Below are positions 43,866-57,219 of a DNA stretch of 64,000 bases, piece after piece. The translations under genes were made by a program, and so were the position numbers. Numbering within the stretch: position 1 is the stretch's first letter; every line of letters starts with the position of its first letter. This DNA is from Myxocyprinus asiaticus (lineage: Eukaryota; Chordata; Actinopteri; Cypriniformes; Catostomidae), in contig NC_059374.1 of the NCBI RefSeq assembly GCF_019703515.2, positions 12,994,245 through 13,058,244 of the forward strand. The letters are read 5' to 3'. The notes under the pieces were generated by a model that saw only the letters and a list, made by a program, of their open reading frames with translations, had not been told where the DNA came from and made no database searches.

Positions 43866-46800
43866 GTGTTTGTTTCAGTAAGCTGTCAGTCAACTTTAGT
43901 AAACTCTCCTACATCCTTGCCCACTCCGAATTGAAAAACAGACCCAAGTGCTGTAACACAGAGGTCAGCGTTCCCCAGTCAACAGCATACTGGTGTAGAT
44001 GTATATCTGAGGGCCATGACTGGAGAACTACTGTATACACAGTGTTGTGCTGCCCCTTTTGGGTCTCAAGGCCAGTAAATAAACAGAGCAGGTGTGGTGG
44101 GCTGTGCGTTGTGATCTGTTTGGGCCCTGAGGTATGATGAGAGAGAAAATAAAGATGAAAAACATAAGGAATAGGAGCACAGAGAAACTTAGCTTGTACA
44201 GAGACTGTTGTGAATTACCTATTATTCTAAACTAGAACAAAATAGTGAAAGAATTACACATTAATGTCTGCAACAATTCCGTGGTGGATGACGCTGTAGC
44301 TGTTCTGAACTGAGCACTAGGTGGTTAAATGGAAGTTAAATAATGTGTCCTCCAGCATTTCTACTAACTAGATGTATTACCGATGTTTTCAGCGGAGGAG
44401 CACTCAGTAGGGTGCTGACTAACTCGATTAAGGCAATCGAGAGAGAGAGACTGAGGTTAGGAGCGGAAGATGGGTAGAAATGGAGCAGAAGCGCTGCCTG
44501 AAAAGCCTTTAAGAGGGAAGCAATTGCCCTGGTTACTAAGTAACCCAGTGCAACAGTGTTCACTTACCTCTCCCCTTATACCCTTCACCCTTAGGCCCAC
44601 GTGTAGAGGGACTGCTCCGATCCGGCCGGCTCTTGTGTACACTCACCCACACACACACTCTGAAGCTGGTAACATGGAGGACTCTTTAGAAAAAAAAAGT
44701 TAAAGAGCACTGAAATGCTTAAAGGGTTATATCATACATTTCTTAATAGGAATAGTTCACCCCAAAATGAAAAATGTCATTATTTAATCATCATAATGTC
44801 ACTCGAAACCCATTTGTCTTTCTGCCGTGAAACACCAATTTTTTTTTTATTTTTTTTTTTGCCATATAATGACAGAGAATAGTGACTCCGGACTGTCAAG
44901 CTTGAAAAGGGACAAACAAATGGCATAAAAGTAAAAGTAATTGATACGACTCCTGCACTATACTCCAAGTCTTCTGAAGCAATATGATCACTTTGTGCAA
45001 TGAACAAAACAGATTTTAGGTCGTTATTCACTCTCAAATCAAACAACTAATAAAGCACTTAAATCAAATATGGCAGCTACAGCAATAACATCAAACCTCA
45101 CTGGTTCTCATTGCGTCTCGTGACCAAATTTTATGACATCATGTTGCCCTTTGGATACAAGACGCGATAAGAACCAATCATTTTTATCCCACTGAAGTCC
45201 ACTTATAATGCCTTTATAGTCATATTTTAAGCTTTGTTCATTTTTTTTGGTCCAAACCACAGTTCGATTCTACTCCTCTCCCGCTGATCTCCCAAGGTCT
45301 CGTTTATCATTGTATTATTTGGGTCCGCATTATGTTTTCATCATCAATCTGGGTACTGGTTGCAGCTGTTTACTACTGTAGCTAGATAACAATTCCATCT
45401 TTAACTGTGCTATTGAAGGATTTGTCCCTTTACCACCAAAACTTTACATGCACAGAACAGCACTTTTGCCACAAATGTGTTGGAAGGGTTGATCTCCAAA
45501 GGAAATGTATGTAGGAACAAGCATATCCAATAAATGCATTACCATAATAAGTGTGACCGAGAGCATGCAAAGTTACACATTAACAATAGAGCTGTTCAGT
45601 CGTGACGTCAGTTTGTAGGTGAACCCAGAAGGCTAATTCGCCTCTGGATTTCCCAAAATAAGGTCTGTGGTAAACATTACTTGACGATATGTTGACCTTT
45701 TGTTCTACAACACAAATTACATAAATTACACACTTTCATACCTCAAGTAGTTTAGTTTTCACTTTGTTAGTTTTAGTATAGTTTTAGTTTTGTTTGTTAG
45801 TTATTTGTTAGTTTTAGTTTAGTTTTTCAGTATATTGCGTTTTTATTTTAGTTTTAGTATTCATATTGAGGGATAATTGGAGAATGGGGAAAAAAGGTAT
45901 TTGTGTAATGTGGGTCGTATAGCTGGACTCCCCAATGTCCAAGTTGTAAATAATATTATTGTGGGTGGCCTCCAAGTAGGATTTTGCTTAGGACTCCCAC
46001 ATGCTTAGAAACGGCCCTGCTAATTGTACAGCTCTGCAATCAACTTGATTTTCTGGGACAGAAATGTAAACTACGCTGGGTAGGGGAGGAGGCTATTGTC
46101 ATATGGTAGTTATATAATGTTATGTACGGTAGTCAAAGAAAATCATCCATCGCCATCATTTACAGCAGGGGTGCTCACATTTCTATGGAATGAGATCTAC
46201 TTTTTCATGTTACTGGAGCGTGAAGAATTTAACCATGTTTCCATTGATCATGGTATAAATATTGTGGGTTGTACTTGCTTGTTTTAATTGTTTTGGAACC
46301 CCACAATCCACCCCCACCCCATCCCCCCTGGAATCTACGCCCTTGCGTGACAACAATACCAACCACGAATTGAACTCTGCCATCAAATGGATCAAACTTC
46401 TGCGGCTTTTAGAAATGCCCCCTTCACATTTGAAAAAAGCAAGTGCATTGATCGCTGAGCTCTGGTGCTCATATGCGGGCTCCAGGATTGCTGTTGTGTC
46501 TTAATATAGTTTCTAACTGGCCCATCCTTCAATAACAGCCTCTTTGCAAAGCCTGTGTTACTCTGTAACAGGTTCTCAAAACAATTTGCAATAAAATGTA
46601 CTGCTCAAATAGTGAAGATCGATCCGACATGGTCAGGGATCTTGTTAAAAATAAACTTTTAGAAACATTTTGTTTCTAATGTTGTAACCCCAAATGCAGA
46701 TTTGAAGGTGCCACACACAACCAGAAAAACCACAAGGTTTGACAGACTTTCCCACATATTGCTGTGGGAGCTGGGGTTTGGATCACCCAGTTTTTGATGA

Positions 46801-48081
46801 CCCAATAGATGGGATTGTTGTGTAAATGTAGACGGCTATGTGTTCATTCATTCATCTATGTGACGTTACAAAAAACAGAACAAATCGTTTTTCCAGCTTA
46901 GTTTCAATAAATGCTCTTTTTGGACTGGGTAGGAAGCTTTAAGTTTATTTTCATAGTACATCGAGCTCCTTTATGTTAAAAGATCAAGGAAAATGTAATT
47001 CCTCATGACATGACACTTTTAAAACACTCTGATAACAAAGACATAAGTTGAGACTTCCTCTCCGTGATCTTTCAAATTGTATTCAGGGCTGGGTGTGGCG
47101 GATAGGAGCATTTATTTAAAAGGTCAGCTTGTCAGATGATTGTCAGCCTTATTCTTCTTGTTTATTATGTTGACATTCTATATTTTACTGCCTTTCAGTA
47201 CCAAGACCATAATAGAGCAAAATATGCATGATAACCTCAACACACACACGATAATCCAAGGGTTGTCTTAGTGCATACTGAGATCCCGGGGCCCTAGAGA
47301 TTTGTGTGACTCACTGGAGAAGTCGTGTGGCTTTAGTGCACTAAATGTGTGTTGGGATTGTGTCACACACATAAATACACGTCCAGACTAGCACAGGGAG
47401 GTGTGGAATGGTTGGTGGCAAGAGGAACCAGACTGAACCAGTCAAAGTTCTGACACTGCTTTCCACAGCAAGGAAGGGTGTGACTGAAGCCTGCTTGCAG
47501 GCCAAGACTTTTGACTAATTCGGGTGCAATCTAGAATGAGCACTTGGTGTCTTTGGTTAGAGTAATTCTTAAGACTGGGAAATATGGCTAAAACTATATG
47601 TCACAATTTTTCAGCCTTTTGATGTTTAACTTGATGTTTATGTACTGTATTTACAAAAGAGGTGTTGTTTTGTCAGAGGAACCATAATTTCAACCAAAAA
47701 GCCATTATTTCAAAGTAGATACTAAATGTGTAATGCAGGAAGTTAAATACAGTAAAAAATTTGGTCTGGGAGTTTTCGATTCAGAGACATTGGGAATCAA
47801 AAGTCGACTCCTTGCAGGGGAATCGATGGCACTCAGGGGCTTCACATGAAATTTTGTCATTCATACTATCATTCATAAATATTTTGAAGTATATTGCACT
47901 GTTTATTGTAAGATTTCACTTTGCGTCTAGTTTTTTTCTGGAAATCAAGAAAATTAGTTGGGGATCAACTCTGAATTCTGAAACCCTGGAACTGGAATCC
48001 AAAATTTCTGGAATTGAACAGCACTTGTAAAAATGTAGCATTTATTATACATTTTAGTTTTTATTATAAATTTCATATTTA
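43866..48081. other. Intergenic, no gene seen
   Basis: Mostly unique-looking. Recognisable pieces: a TTAA-type MITE fragment at about 44746-44840 (GGAATAGTTCACCCCAAAAT), TTAGTTTT low complexity at about 45755-45865, and a hAT-like end CAGGGGTGCTCACATTTCTA at about 46166, also present inverted at 7862-7911. No coding signal beyond chance frames. Confidence 0.5.
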
Positions 48082-48544
48082 GGGAGGAATTCACCAAGGA
48101 TGAATTGCTCCCAGTAAAAGCGGCAGTTATTTGCATGCACTGATTTGGCGTCCGATTCACTGAAGGAATTATGCAGATCAGGCAACAGCGCAAACATGCC
48201 CGCAAAACCTGAACACATTTTGCAAATGCAAGTTGCGGGCTCTGATTCTCTGCGCTCTATAGCGGAGGATGCAGCAGATCACCGTGATCTGACACAGTCT
48301 GCCGGCACTCAACCGTATTACTCACTACTGTGATTCAGATGCCTGAATCATCTCTTTAACATGCAGACACTCCTCCATCATTTTGATGAATTACTGCAGA
48401 TAAGATCAATAGAAAATGTACTCAAATATCTCTTTTAAATAAAATTCATTTTATCATCTGCTTTCATCTGGCGGTAATAGCACAATGTAAATTACACCGG
48501 GCAATTTTTGTGATTGAAGCGCAATCTATAATAAGCCTAATTTA

Positions 48545-49398
48545 CATTGGCAAGAAAAGATATGTGAACCCTTTGGAATTGCTTAAATATGGTTTGATCT
48601 TCATCTAAGTTACAGTAATGAACAAACACAATCTGTTTTAATAACACACAAATTATTGTATTGTTCTTGTACATATTGAATACATCATTAAAACATTCAC
48701 AGTGCTGTGGAAAAAAGTATGTGAACCCCTTGGCGAATGATGTCAACAAAAGCTAATTAGTGTCTGGAGTTAGCAAACCTGGCATCCTATTAATGAAACA
48801 AGATTGGAGGTGTGGGTTAGAGCTACTTTGACTTATATAAAGCACTCAAACATTTTTAATTTGCTATTCACAAGAAGCATGTGGTGACGTGGACCATACT
48901 TCACAAAAAAGAGATCTCAAAAGATCTACAATCAAGAATTGTTGCTTTGCATAAAGCTGGAAAGGGTTACAAAGTTATCTCGAAGAGCTTAGATATTCAT
49001 CGGTCCACAGTTAGACAAACTGTCTAAAAATGGAGATGATTTAGTACTGTGGAGACAATGTATTCCTGTGGAGACAATTTATTCTCCCTTGAAGTGGCCG
49101 TCCAGCCAAGATGACTCAAAGGGCACACCGCATAATGCTCATTGAGGAAAAAAAGAACCCTAAAGTGACTGTTAAAGACTTGAAGGAATCATTGGAACTG
49201 GTTAACATCTCTGTTAATGAGTCTGCTATATGGAAAACAGGCATGGTGTCCATGGCAGGACATCACGAAGGAAGGAAAACATTGCTGTGCACCTGCAGTT
49301 TGCCAAAGAACACCTTGACCCTCCACAATGCTACTCTATACTTGTGACTTTGATGAAGATGAGTTCACATTTTTTCACATTTATTTTTCTTGACACTA
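48545..49398 (+). mobile_element. Internally deleted Tc1-like element, family C, nested
   Basis: Left end CATTGGCAAGAAAAGATATG after TA at 48543-48544; right end TTTTTCTTGACACTA before TA at 49399-49400. It lies inside the Harbinger-like MITE. About half of a full Tc1 is present; the transposase stops after the DNA-binding half. Confidence 0.85.
48893..49347 (+). pseudogene. Tc1-like transposase remnant, family C copy 2
   Basis: Pieces comparable to the 42.5 kb copy: MTQRAHRIMLIEEKKNPKVT and DLKESLELVNISVNESAIW (49111-49347), then the HGVHGR region with frameshifts. No catalytic core. Confidence 0.8.
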
Positions 49399-49555
49399 TA
49401 TATAGAAAGGAGGCGTGATTCCTTGGAAAGGAATGACAATGATTTAATTTTACATACTCAAAACACAGATAGATTGCAGGTGGATAGTGAATGAGTATTT
49501 TGCACTAAAATACCATGCACTAAAGTGACGCAACTGTTTAGTAAATTGGCCCTTA

Positions 49556-50824
49556 ATATTTAAATAATATGTAATCTTTGCATAATAAAAAGCAATATTT
49601 ACCAACATATATACATTGTAGTGCATGCAAAATGTCACACATGGACTTTCATAAACTTTTTTGAGTAATGAAACAAAGAAATTGCTCAGTCTAGGTTTTG
49701 AATCCATTCATAAAACGAACATTTTAAAAGAACTGATTCACGGAAATGAATACAATTTTCCAGCTGCATTTTTGCAGAAACCAGAGATTTTAGGAAACTT
49801 AATATCCAAATAAAAATTGCATTAAAATTAACATGATATTGACGATGTTGGTTAATTTAATATCACTAACAAAAAAATTTGATTATACGATGGTCATTGG
49901 AATACTCAATTCTGATTGGCTGGAATGTGTGCGTTAAAACAGTTTAATGCACAGGTAGTAATGAGACATTGTTAGATTTATGCCTCTTTTCAAACTACCT
50001 CCAGATGCGAATATAGTGTATCAAGTCTGATGATTCTCAGAGCCAGGATTAACCATCACATCACAAAACACAACATCATCAAGTCATGCAATAATGTCTT
50101 TAAATCAACTGTGAAGCGCTACAGGAAAAAACAGAAGAGAAACCAATGTTCATCAGCCATGTATTACTGAGTCCTTCCCTGAGATAATTAGGAATTACAC
50201 ACCCATAAGTCTTGTAAGGAAAGTATGGCTTGACATTCAGCTATGTTTTGCACAGAGGGGGAGAGAAGGAAACCGGGACCTATCAAATGTGTCTTTCGCT
50301 CTCCGGCAAGACAAGATTATTTTAACTGTAATATGATAAACATCATCCAATATTGCTGCGCTTCTCAGCACACAACCGCTAGAGGGCATCGATAGATCAT
50401 GCACCGCTGTCTAAAGTGCTGAATGAAGACTGTTTCACGAAACGCAGCCTTTTGAGGTTTAGTAACCGTGCAAAGCCGTACTGCAATTTCATTCTTAATT
50501 CAATCAATCTTGCAGCCTTTATGGATACTATGCCGAAGTCTGCAGATTTCAGAGCATTTTGGATGGTTTCCCCCTCATCATGTAAGCGCAACGTTTACTC
50601 ATGTCACGTCCACAACGTCATTATTATTTCTGGATCGTGCATTTAAATTCACAGAGTTTTTACAGAGTGTGCACATGTAACATTATCGCACTACTTTCCT
50701 CTGTGTCTCATTTAGAACTGCAGAAGTTAACCATTATTGTTTTTCTTACAGTCTAAATTAGTGCTATAAAAATCAATGACAGCTTAACTAATCAATGCTG
50801 GCAAGTGACCATGGTATAAGCGTA
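49556..50824. other. Intergenic, no gene seen
   Basis: Unique-looking sequence with chance frames of 60-85 residues only. Confidence 0.5.
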
Positions 50825-50920
50825 ATAATCCACGGCTAGGTGTGAGTTAAACTATTTTAATGCACTTCGCGGAGGCAACGACCCTCGAAATCGTTTAACG
50901 CACGCCTAGCCGTGGATTAT
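50825..50920. repeat. Hairpin-forming inverted repeat (Angel-like)
   Basis: Arms 50825-50852 and 50893-50920 are reverse complements with one or two mismatches (ATAATCCACGGCTAGG and CCTAGCCGTGGATTAT) around a 40-nt GC-richer loop, the same plan as 1196-1291. Confidence 0.75.
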
Positions 50921-50949
50921 CCCGTACATATATAATGTAATGTACTGTA

Positions 50950-52316
50950 TAGGGATGTAACAGTTTCAAGGTTTCACAATATACCTTGGTTTTAAAGCGG
51001 ACGGTTATCTTACCGTTGAAATCTTCTCATTGATGGTATTGCATGAATATAAAGACAGATTTTTTCAGAACTTTTCTAAAATCCAAATCGTTTTAATAAA
51101 GACAGAATCAGCGACGCATCACAAGTACATCAGTAGTGCAGCACAAGCGGAATGCAGCATGAGTGCATCATACAGACATGTCCGAGCCTGAACCTTTATT
51201 TCCGTCTCCAAAGCGTTTGAAGTCTGCTGTCTGGGATTACTTTGGGTATGTTAAAGACCCACGAAGCACCATCAATGTTGATGGTTACCCAGTCTGTAAA
51301 GTTTGTCACAAAAAAGTATCGGCTCAGGCAGGAAACACCTCAAACCTTAAGCACCATCTCCGTGAGCACCATTCCACGGAATTTGCGGAGATGATGTAAG
51401 TGGAAATACAGTATACAGGATAGTAAATTATAGACCCTGTTTCATAAAAACACCAGATTCAATACAGTTTTACATGATATGTAATGACTAGTTAGGCTAA
51501 AGTTATGTTTATGCTTTCTGTCACATTCACAAATGCAGCTAACAGTTTTAAGCACTTGCTCAACTTTACGATGTGCCAACTGTTTGTTCATTTGCTTAAG
51601 TGCAGCGCAACAGTAAGCCAACAATGTGTTTGATACTACTAATAATATGTTTTACTTGTAAAACACAGTACTAAATACGGTTTACGAATGCATGGCTTTT
51701 GGTGTGCAGGAAATTGACATTGACAATATGCATGCAGGAAATTGACAGTGAAACTGTGGCAGAAAATAGACAGTATTGGACAAAATGGTAATAAATAAAC
51801 TGTAAATGAATAATATATATTCAGTAGGTATTGTTTAGAACTAAACTAAATCACAAATGCAACAAATTACTGAATGCATACAAATGCATATCTGAAGTGT
51901 TAACTGGGCAATAATCATTACAAATGAGTACAATAAAATTTCATAAATCATAAAATAACAATAACAAATTTTTTGTTATAATCATCTGACTACCGTACAT
52001 GTTGCAATTTTTGTTCTTTTTTTTTATTCTTTTTCCCTTTTTTTTTTTTTTTTTTTTTTTACCTTGTTGGATTAAGAGAGCATCCTGATGTTCAAGATCA
52101 AAAGTTAAAGGATTAAAGTTGAAGAAATTCAAAATAAAGTTCAAGAACTGGTTATAAGTGAAATATTTCTCTGTGTGTTTATCAGACATATTTCATAACC
52201 AAATATTAAACTGCTAACAATATCATCAATGCACCTCAATAACGTGATACCATACTACTGTGGTAATTTTTGTAATGGTTATCATACCGTGAAAATGTCA
52301 TGCCGTTGCACCCCTA
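50950..52316 (+). mobile_element. Non-autonomous hAT-like transposon keeping a BED exon
   Basis: 1367 bp bounded by a perfect 8-bp direct repeat GTACTGTA (50942-50949 and 52317-52324). Ends are TAGGGATGTAACAGTTTCAA and, complemented from the right, TAGGGGTGCAACGGCATGAC. An 8-bp duplication and TAGGGGTG-type ends fit hAT. Only a BED zinc-finger exon is present; the hAT transposase core and dimerisation region are absent. Confidence 0.9.
51163..51395 (+). CDS. BED zinc-finger exon of a hAT-like element (partial)
   Basis: BED fingers are the N-terminal DNA-binding part of many hAT transposases and of host ZBED proteins. From ATG 51163 (or MSEPEP at 51178) the frame reads SAVWDYFGYVKDP, then CKVCHKKVSAQAGNTSNL and KHHLREHHSTEF, matching Cx2C...Hx3-4H with the aromatic WDYF block. 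It is open until ATGAT at 51395, where a consensus donor GTAAGT begins at 51396. The next exon is not in the element. It may be dead, or could splice into a downstream acceptor; I saw no evidence of that. Confidence 0.85.
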
Positions 52317-52324
52317 GTACTGTA

Positions 52325-54899
52325 TATAATGTATTTTGTTTCTACATATATTATAAACAAATGTTAAATTATGCTTAAGACATCCAACTACTTTGGCACA
52401 CTGTGTTTGGAATAGCATTTATTCATTTTAATGCAAATTGATGCATTAACATTTTATTTATTGTTCCACACTATAAGGAAAAGATATTTGCACAATTCGG
52501 GAAGGTGTAGGATGATTTATAACTGTCAGTTATAATATACTGTTATGTCCCGTATATGTGTCTATGTTTTTGTTTGTTTGTTTTCTCTCTCTTTATCTCA
52601 CTCCGTCTCATTCTATCATACTCACAGACACTCGTCATTGTTGTGATGTCATCACCCTACCTCTGCCAATCAGCTTTTCACTACGCCTGTTAATTACCCG
52701 TCTGTAACTCATTGTGAGCAGTCTGTTGTTGGCTCCCTTTGTATCACGCTGTCTTTTAATATCTACTGTTCTGTGCCTGTTAATCTTGCGGTGTAACCAT
52801 TTATAACTGTCCTGCTTGCTCTTGAATACTTGTCATTCGCTATTGTTGTTTTTTGTTCTGTAATTATGACATCTGTGCCTGTTAAACATACTGTAGACGA
52901 AAAGAGGACAGGTAAGTATGTCATGTGACATACATGGTGCACATGTAGTTATATTGATTTTGCATTAGACACACCAGGTAAGGAGTGATTGCCACCCCTT
53001 GAAAGTTTTGCATTATTGTTAGAAAGAGTAGATAAGTTATGGCGTCTTGGACGCTGAAGACACAAGTTTCACATTGTTCTTTTGTTTGTCAGTTTTAGAG
53101 GGACTGGGATAAAAGCTAGAGGGGTCTTTGTTTTGTTTTGCTCTTTGATTTGGCGCCACTCACATCTCTTTTTTTCCCCCTTTGTCCATCGTCATTGTAA
53201 ATCTTGTGTATACTCTTCACTTCAGCTACTTCTGTACATAACAAACCACTTTGTTTTGAATTATAGCTTGATTGTCTTGGTCATTTCTTAACTTATTATA
53301 GCTCATAATTTTAGGAACTTTATTTGTTATTTACTCCTTTTGTTTACACAAATGGTCTGTAGAGATTTCAGGGCTGGTTACACATGCCGTGTGCCACAGT
53401 CTTATGTAACACTATATTTTATATTCATTTAAGATTGACAGAGAAAGTCAAAACAGCCAGAGACAGAATATGTAACCTGAGAAACTTATTTATCCAGTAT
53501 AAAAAGTGGATAAAAAGATGGTGTGGTTGGGTACCTTAAGTCATGTAACAAAAGGAGACTAGAAATTATTAAACAAATCTTGTGTTGTCTTGGCTGGAAA
53601 AATCAGAAAATGTCTCAGAAACAAACTAAACTTTCAACGCTGTCACCAAGGGTCAAAGCGAAGTGCTCATTACTAGTAATTGAAAGTAAAACATGAACTC
53701 TCTCTATTCCCTTTCTGCTGGTGTAGTCAGACCTAGTAGCACTAATTTAATGTTTTTCTGCATTAAAATGCCTTTAACAGAAAATAAAAAAAAATCTGTT
53801 GGACTATAATCCTAGACTGTACCAAAGTAGACCAAATTAAAACTTGGAAACTTTTAAAATTAAAAATTGTTAAATATATTTATCTATTTATTGCAGTTCT
53901 GTAAGGTGCTGCTAGTGGTGCAGAAATAACACACTTAAACTTTAAAGTCCAATTCTTTAAACCTGGCATAAACCTGTACACACTTTTCTACAAAAAAAAA
54001 ATGATGGCATTGCATCTACTCTATATCAGGTTATTGAACAAAAACTTCATTCACAGACTTCTCTACAAAGAGGGAGTAAAGACAATAAGCAAGCCCATTT
54101 ACAGCAGGTTACTGTCCACCACTGCTGTGAAAAGACTATCTCATGCCCTACGTGACTCCCCGTTCTGATCCTTTGGCTGCTTCACTCTGGACAGTCATGT
54201 AAATGAATGGCCGTGGATGAATCACACATGGAAAAAGACTAAGGCTCGAGTGGACTCACAAAATGAATCATGCAACCTGTTGAGAGCCCAAGTCATTCAA
54301 GCAGCTGTCTCAACACACCGAGGTTACATCCCTCCATCGGGACTCGCGGTGGGGTGTGTTTTTATGGCGATCAATCTGTGGGCGTATTTTGGATTATTTT
54401 TCTGATTTTTAGCCTGAGACAAATTCATCTGATCTGCTTCGCAATAATAAACTCAGTGGCCACTTCGAACCAGGTTAAAAAATAAACAGTTTGAAGTACC
54501 GGCGTTGAAAAATAGGGCTGTTTGCAGTCACACACAAAAAAATGCTTCATATTGTTTTAAGTTACTGCTACTCAGGATTAGTGCTCTTAAGGTCATTTCC
54601 TGCCATTCAGCTACAAGTGCTCTCCACTTACTTTTGGGCAAGAGACCTTAGCTGGCAAACGTGGTCTGATTTAGTTTGAAAAATAATCTGGGCAAGCAAA
54701 CAATAACTGTTCCTCCATAGTGCTGCTAAAAGCTAATGAGCAGGAATCATAATAGGAAACGCAAAGCAAAGTAAACATGAGAAAATATCTCAATGAAATT
54801 TGTACACACTTCAGCCATACAGTATGGTCCATGAATCATACGTTTGGTACCTTAGCCATTGACTGAGCTTGTGAACGATTGTACTAGGTGCGGATTAGA
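52325..54899. other. Intergenic, no gene seen
   Basis: Largely unique-looking. 52540-53300 is a CT/TG-rich patch with a start-plus-donor pattern at 52866-52912 that I do not trust. Frames of 62-71 residues near 54217-54485 have no domain. Confidence 0.45.
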
Positions 54900-55700
54900 G
54901 CAAAAGTTGCCTCCATGATTCTAGGGTGTTGTGGGTAGTTGCTATGCTATTGCTAAGGTGTTATGAGTGGTTTTAAGCATGCTCCAATGTGATTCCTAGA
55001 GGGTTCTTGGAGGTTGCCAGGTACCTGATCTCATGAAAATTAGTGACTGTGGCGACTTTTTGCAAAGTGATTTTACGTGGCTTCTTAAACATATCTAGCA
55101 GTTCTGAGGTTAAAAATGTTCACTATGTGGCGGGTCGAGTAGGAACGGTGACACTGGTGCCATGACCCAGATGGGAGTGATGTTTGGGGGGGGGGGTGAG
55201 TGTAATGGTAGCCAGCTGGTATGTGATAGCTGTGCAGTGTGTAAATCTCACTCTCCTGGCCTTAACAGACGCACTAGCGACCGAGGCCAGAGGCCATGGC
55301 TTTCTAGCCTCCTTGATAGCACTTCCAACTCCAATGCCAGGGATCAATGGTTCGAATCCCGCTCAGCACGGGTCAAGTAGGACCGGTGACACCTACACAC
55401 TAAACCTAACCTAACTAAATAAATGGTGTCATAAAAAGCATAAGTGACAAAAAAAAAAAAAAACACAATTGCTGAAGCAACGTCATTTTGTGGTGCTTCT
55501 ATGACACTTTCGGCTCACTTGTCAACTCGCGTGCTTTTCAGGACTTGTACCCTGGTCCTTTGCATCGCAAGTGCAATGCTCTTATCAGTTGAACTAGTGC
55601 AAAATTTGATCATACTTGAACAAGCTTGTAAATGAAGATGGTTATGTAATGCAAATGTTAAAAAGTATCGCATTACCATTCAAGCACTATAGTAAAAGTG
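54900..55700. repeat. Dispersed repeat, second copy of the 39.9-kb type
   Basis: GGGTGTTGTGGGTAGTTGCT, AGCAGTTCTGAGGTTAAAAA, CACTAAACCTAACCTAAC and GTCATTTTGTGGTGCTTCTA follow the order seen at 39896-40450, but a block at 55131-55391 has no match there. Confidence 0.6.
55131..55391 (+). mobile_element. SINE-like insertion with pol III B-box
   Basis: Bracketed by near-identical direct repeats (CGGGTCGAGTAGGAACGGTG and CGGGTCAAGTAGGACCGGTG). It contains ATGGTTCGAATCCCGCTCAG, a good pol III B-box at 55349-55359, after a tRNA-like stretch from about 55298. An A-box is weak. It interrupts the dispersed repeat, which supports insertion. Confidence 0.5.
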
Positions 55701-56566
55701 TTTTGATGTCACAAGATAGCATTGTGAATAACAGGGTCAAAAGTAAATGTTTATGAACTAATAATTTGCCATTTTACTCTTGATTTGTGTGAAAAGGAAT
55801 AAAAGTCATTGTTGCTGTAGAGCTTAGTCTTCATTTCACCAGGAAACTGCTGCGATGATACTACAAGCCCTATGATACTCATCTCTGTGGCTCAAAACCC
55901 TCCTTCAATTTAAGTCTATGGTACTTTATGCCGGTTTTATTGTCCACCAGGCATTTTGTTAAAGTCCCCAACCCTAAGTATAAGCAATAATACTTGCCTT
56001 AGCAACAACCACTAAATATAAGGGTTTACATTATGAATTCTTATAAAAGAGCATGAATTACTGTTTGTTCATTGGCAGCACTTTTAAAGCTATGTTGTGG
56101 TCATGCAGCTTTGAATCATATCAAGAGAGATCTATAGAAAGTGGTCCAATTCATATTTAGACCTGCTTGCTGGTCGTTATAGAAACCGTTGATCAGATGG
56201 TCCATCAAACATGTGAGTCATTGGAAGTGACTGCTCAGGTCTCATCTGTTGTCACGATATGAGAAGAAAACACTACTGATTGCATAATTGCTATCACGAC
56301 TCATATAATTACTTGCCATTTTAACAGAGGCTTTTTTTTTCCCCCGTACAAATCAAATTACAGTTGACTGCAGGCACAAGTCCTACGAGCAGCCAGGGGT
56401 TACGGGTATCGATCAAGTCGAAACCAAGGACTGCTATTGAGAATGTGAACCCATAGGAAATCTATAGTTTTGTTGGAAAGATTGTTCAGTTCAGGGTTGG
56501 TTCTTTCTTTTTTGCCATCATATCATTTAAAATGCTTTGGGCTGAGATGATACTGGTCTGATCATA
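55701..56566. other. Intergenic, nothing recognised
   Basis: No repeat ends or coding signal seen. Confidence 0.45.
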
Positions 56567-57083
56567 CAGTGGCCCCTAAAAGTATTTGGACATTTTAAAT
56601 CACACTTTCATTTGATAACACAATATCAAACCAAGTGGCATTTGGAAACAAATGATGCTTGACCTTTTCTTAGAACTAACTTCACTAACTTCAACTAACA
56701 GGTGTTAAGGTGATTTTTAGTGGATGTATGAAGTCAGTTCACCTCAGGTTCACAGGTGTCCTTGCAGAGTAACCACAGGTGTAATTGAGCACATTAACTT
56801 TGAACACTAACTTTTCCAGAAAGTTACTTTTCAGAAAAATACTTTTTGGTCTCAATATTAAACAATGTATCTATTGTTTTATCATTTATACCTAAAAAAA
56901 CGTCTTTTTGTAAAATGTATTGCTTTCAAAGTGTGCTTGTGCTATTTATTTGCTTTATGTATTTATTTATTTTTATAAATGCCTCTTGGTTTGATGTTTT
57001 TTTATGTAATAAAATGACATTCAGATTTTTGTTTTTGTTTTTTTGTGTGTGACTTAAGTGACTAAATACTTTTTTGGCCACAA
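56567..57083. mobile_element. Tc1-type MITE, CAGTGGCCCC family, copy 2
   Basis: Left end CAGTGGCCCCTAAAAGTATT after TA at 56565-56566; right end AAATACTTTTTTGGCCACAA before TA at 57084-57085. 517 bp, no transposase. Confidence 0.8.
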
Positions 57084-57219
57084 TAGGTAGGCCTGGACAA
57101 AATCTGTGTACCTTGCAATTGCTTGCTTATTTTCAGGTGAAAGCTTGGGATGGATTTAAAAATGGTGAAATCATAAATAAACCCAGTGAAAATAAACCCA
57201 GGAATAGCATTTTGGATGT

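Larger units (their letters stand above)
48082..49552. mobile_element. Harbinger-like MITE, split by a Tc1-like element
   Basis: Ends GGGAGGAATTCACCAAGGAT and (complement of the right end) GGGCCAATTTACTAAACAGT. Both sides carry TTA (48079-48081 and 49553-49555), the 3-bp target typical of PIF/Harbinger. No transposase is present. Of the 1471 bp, 854 belong to the nested Tc1-like element. Confidence 0.75.

Noticed and set aside
52866..52911. ATG frame of 15 codons followed by GTAAGTATG
   Set aside because: Start plus donor can occur by chance; no promoter, second exon or recognisable peptide.
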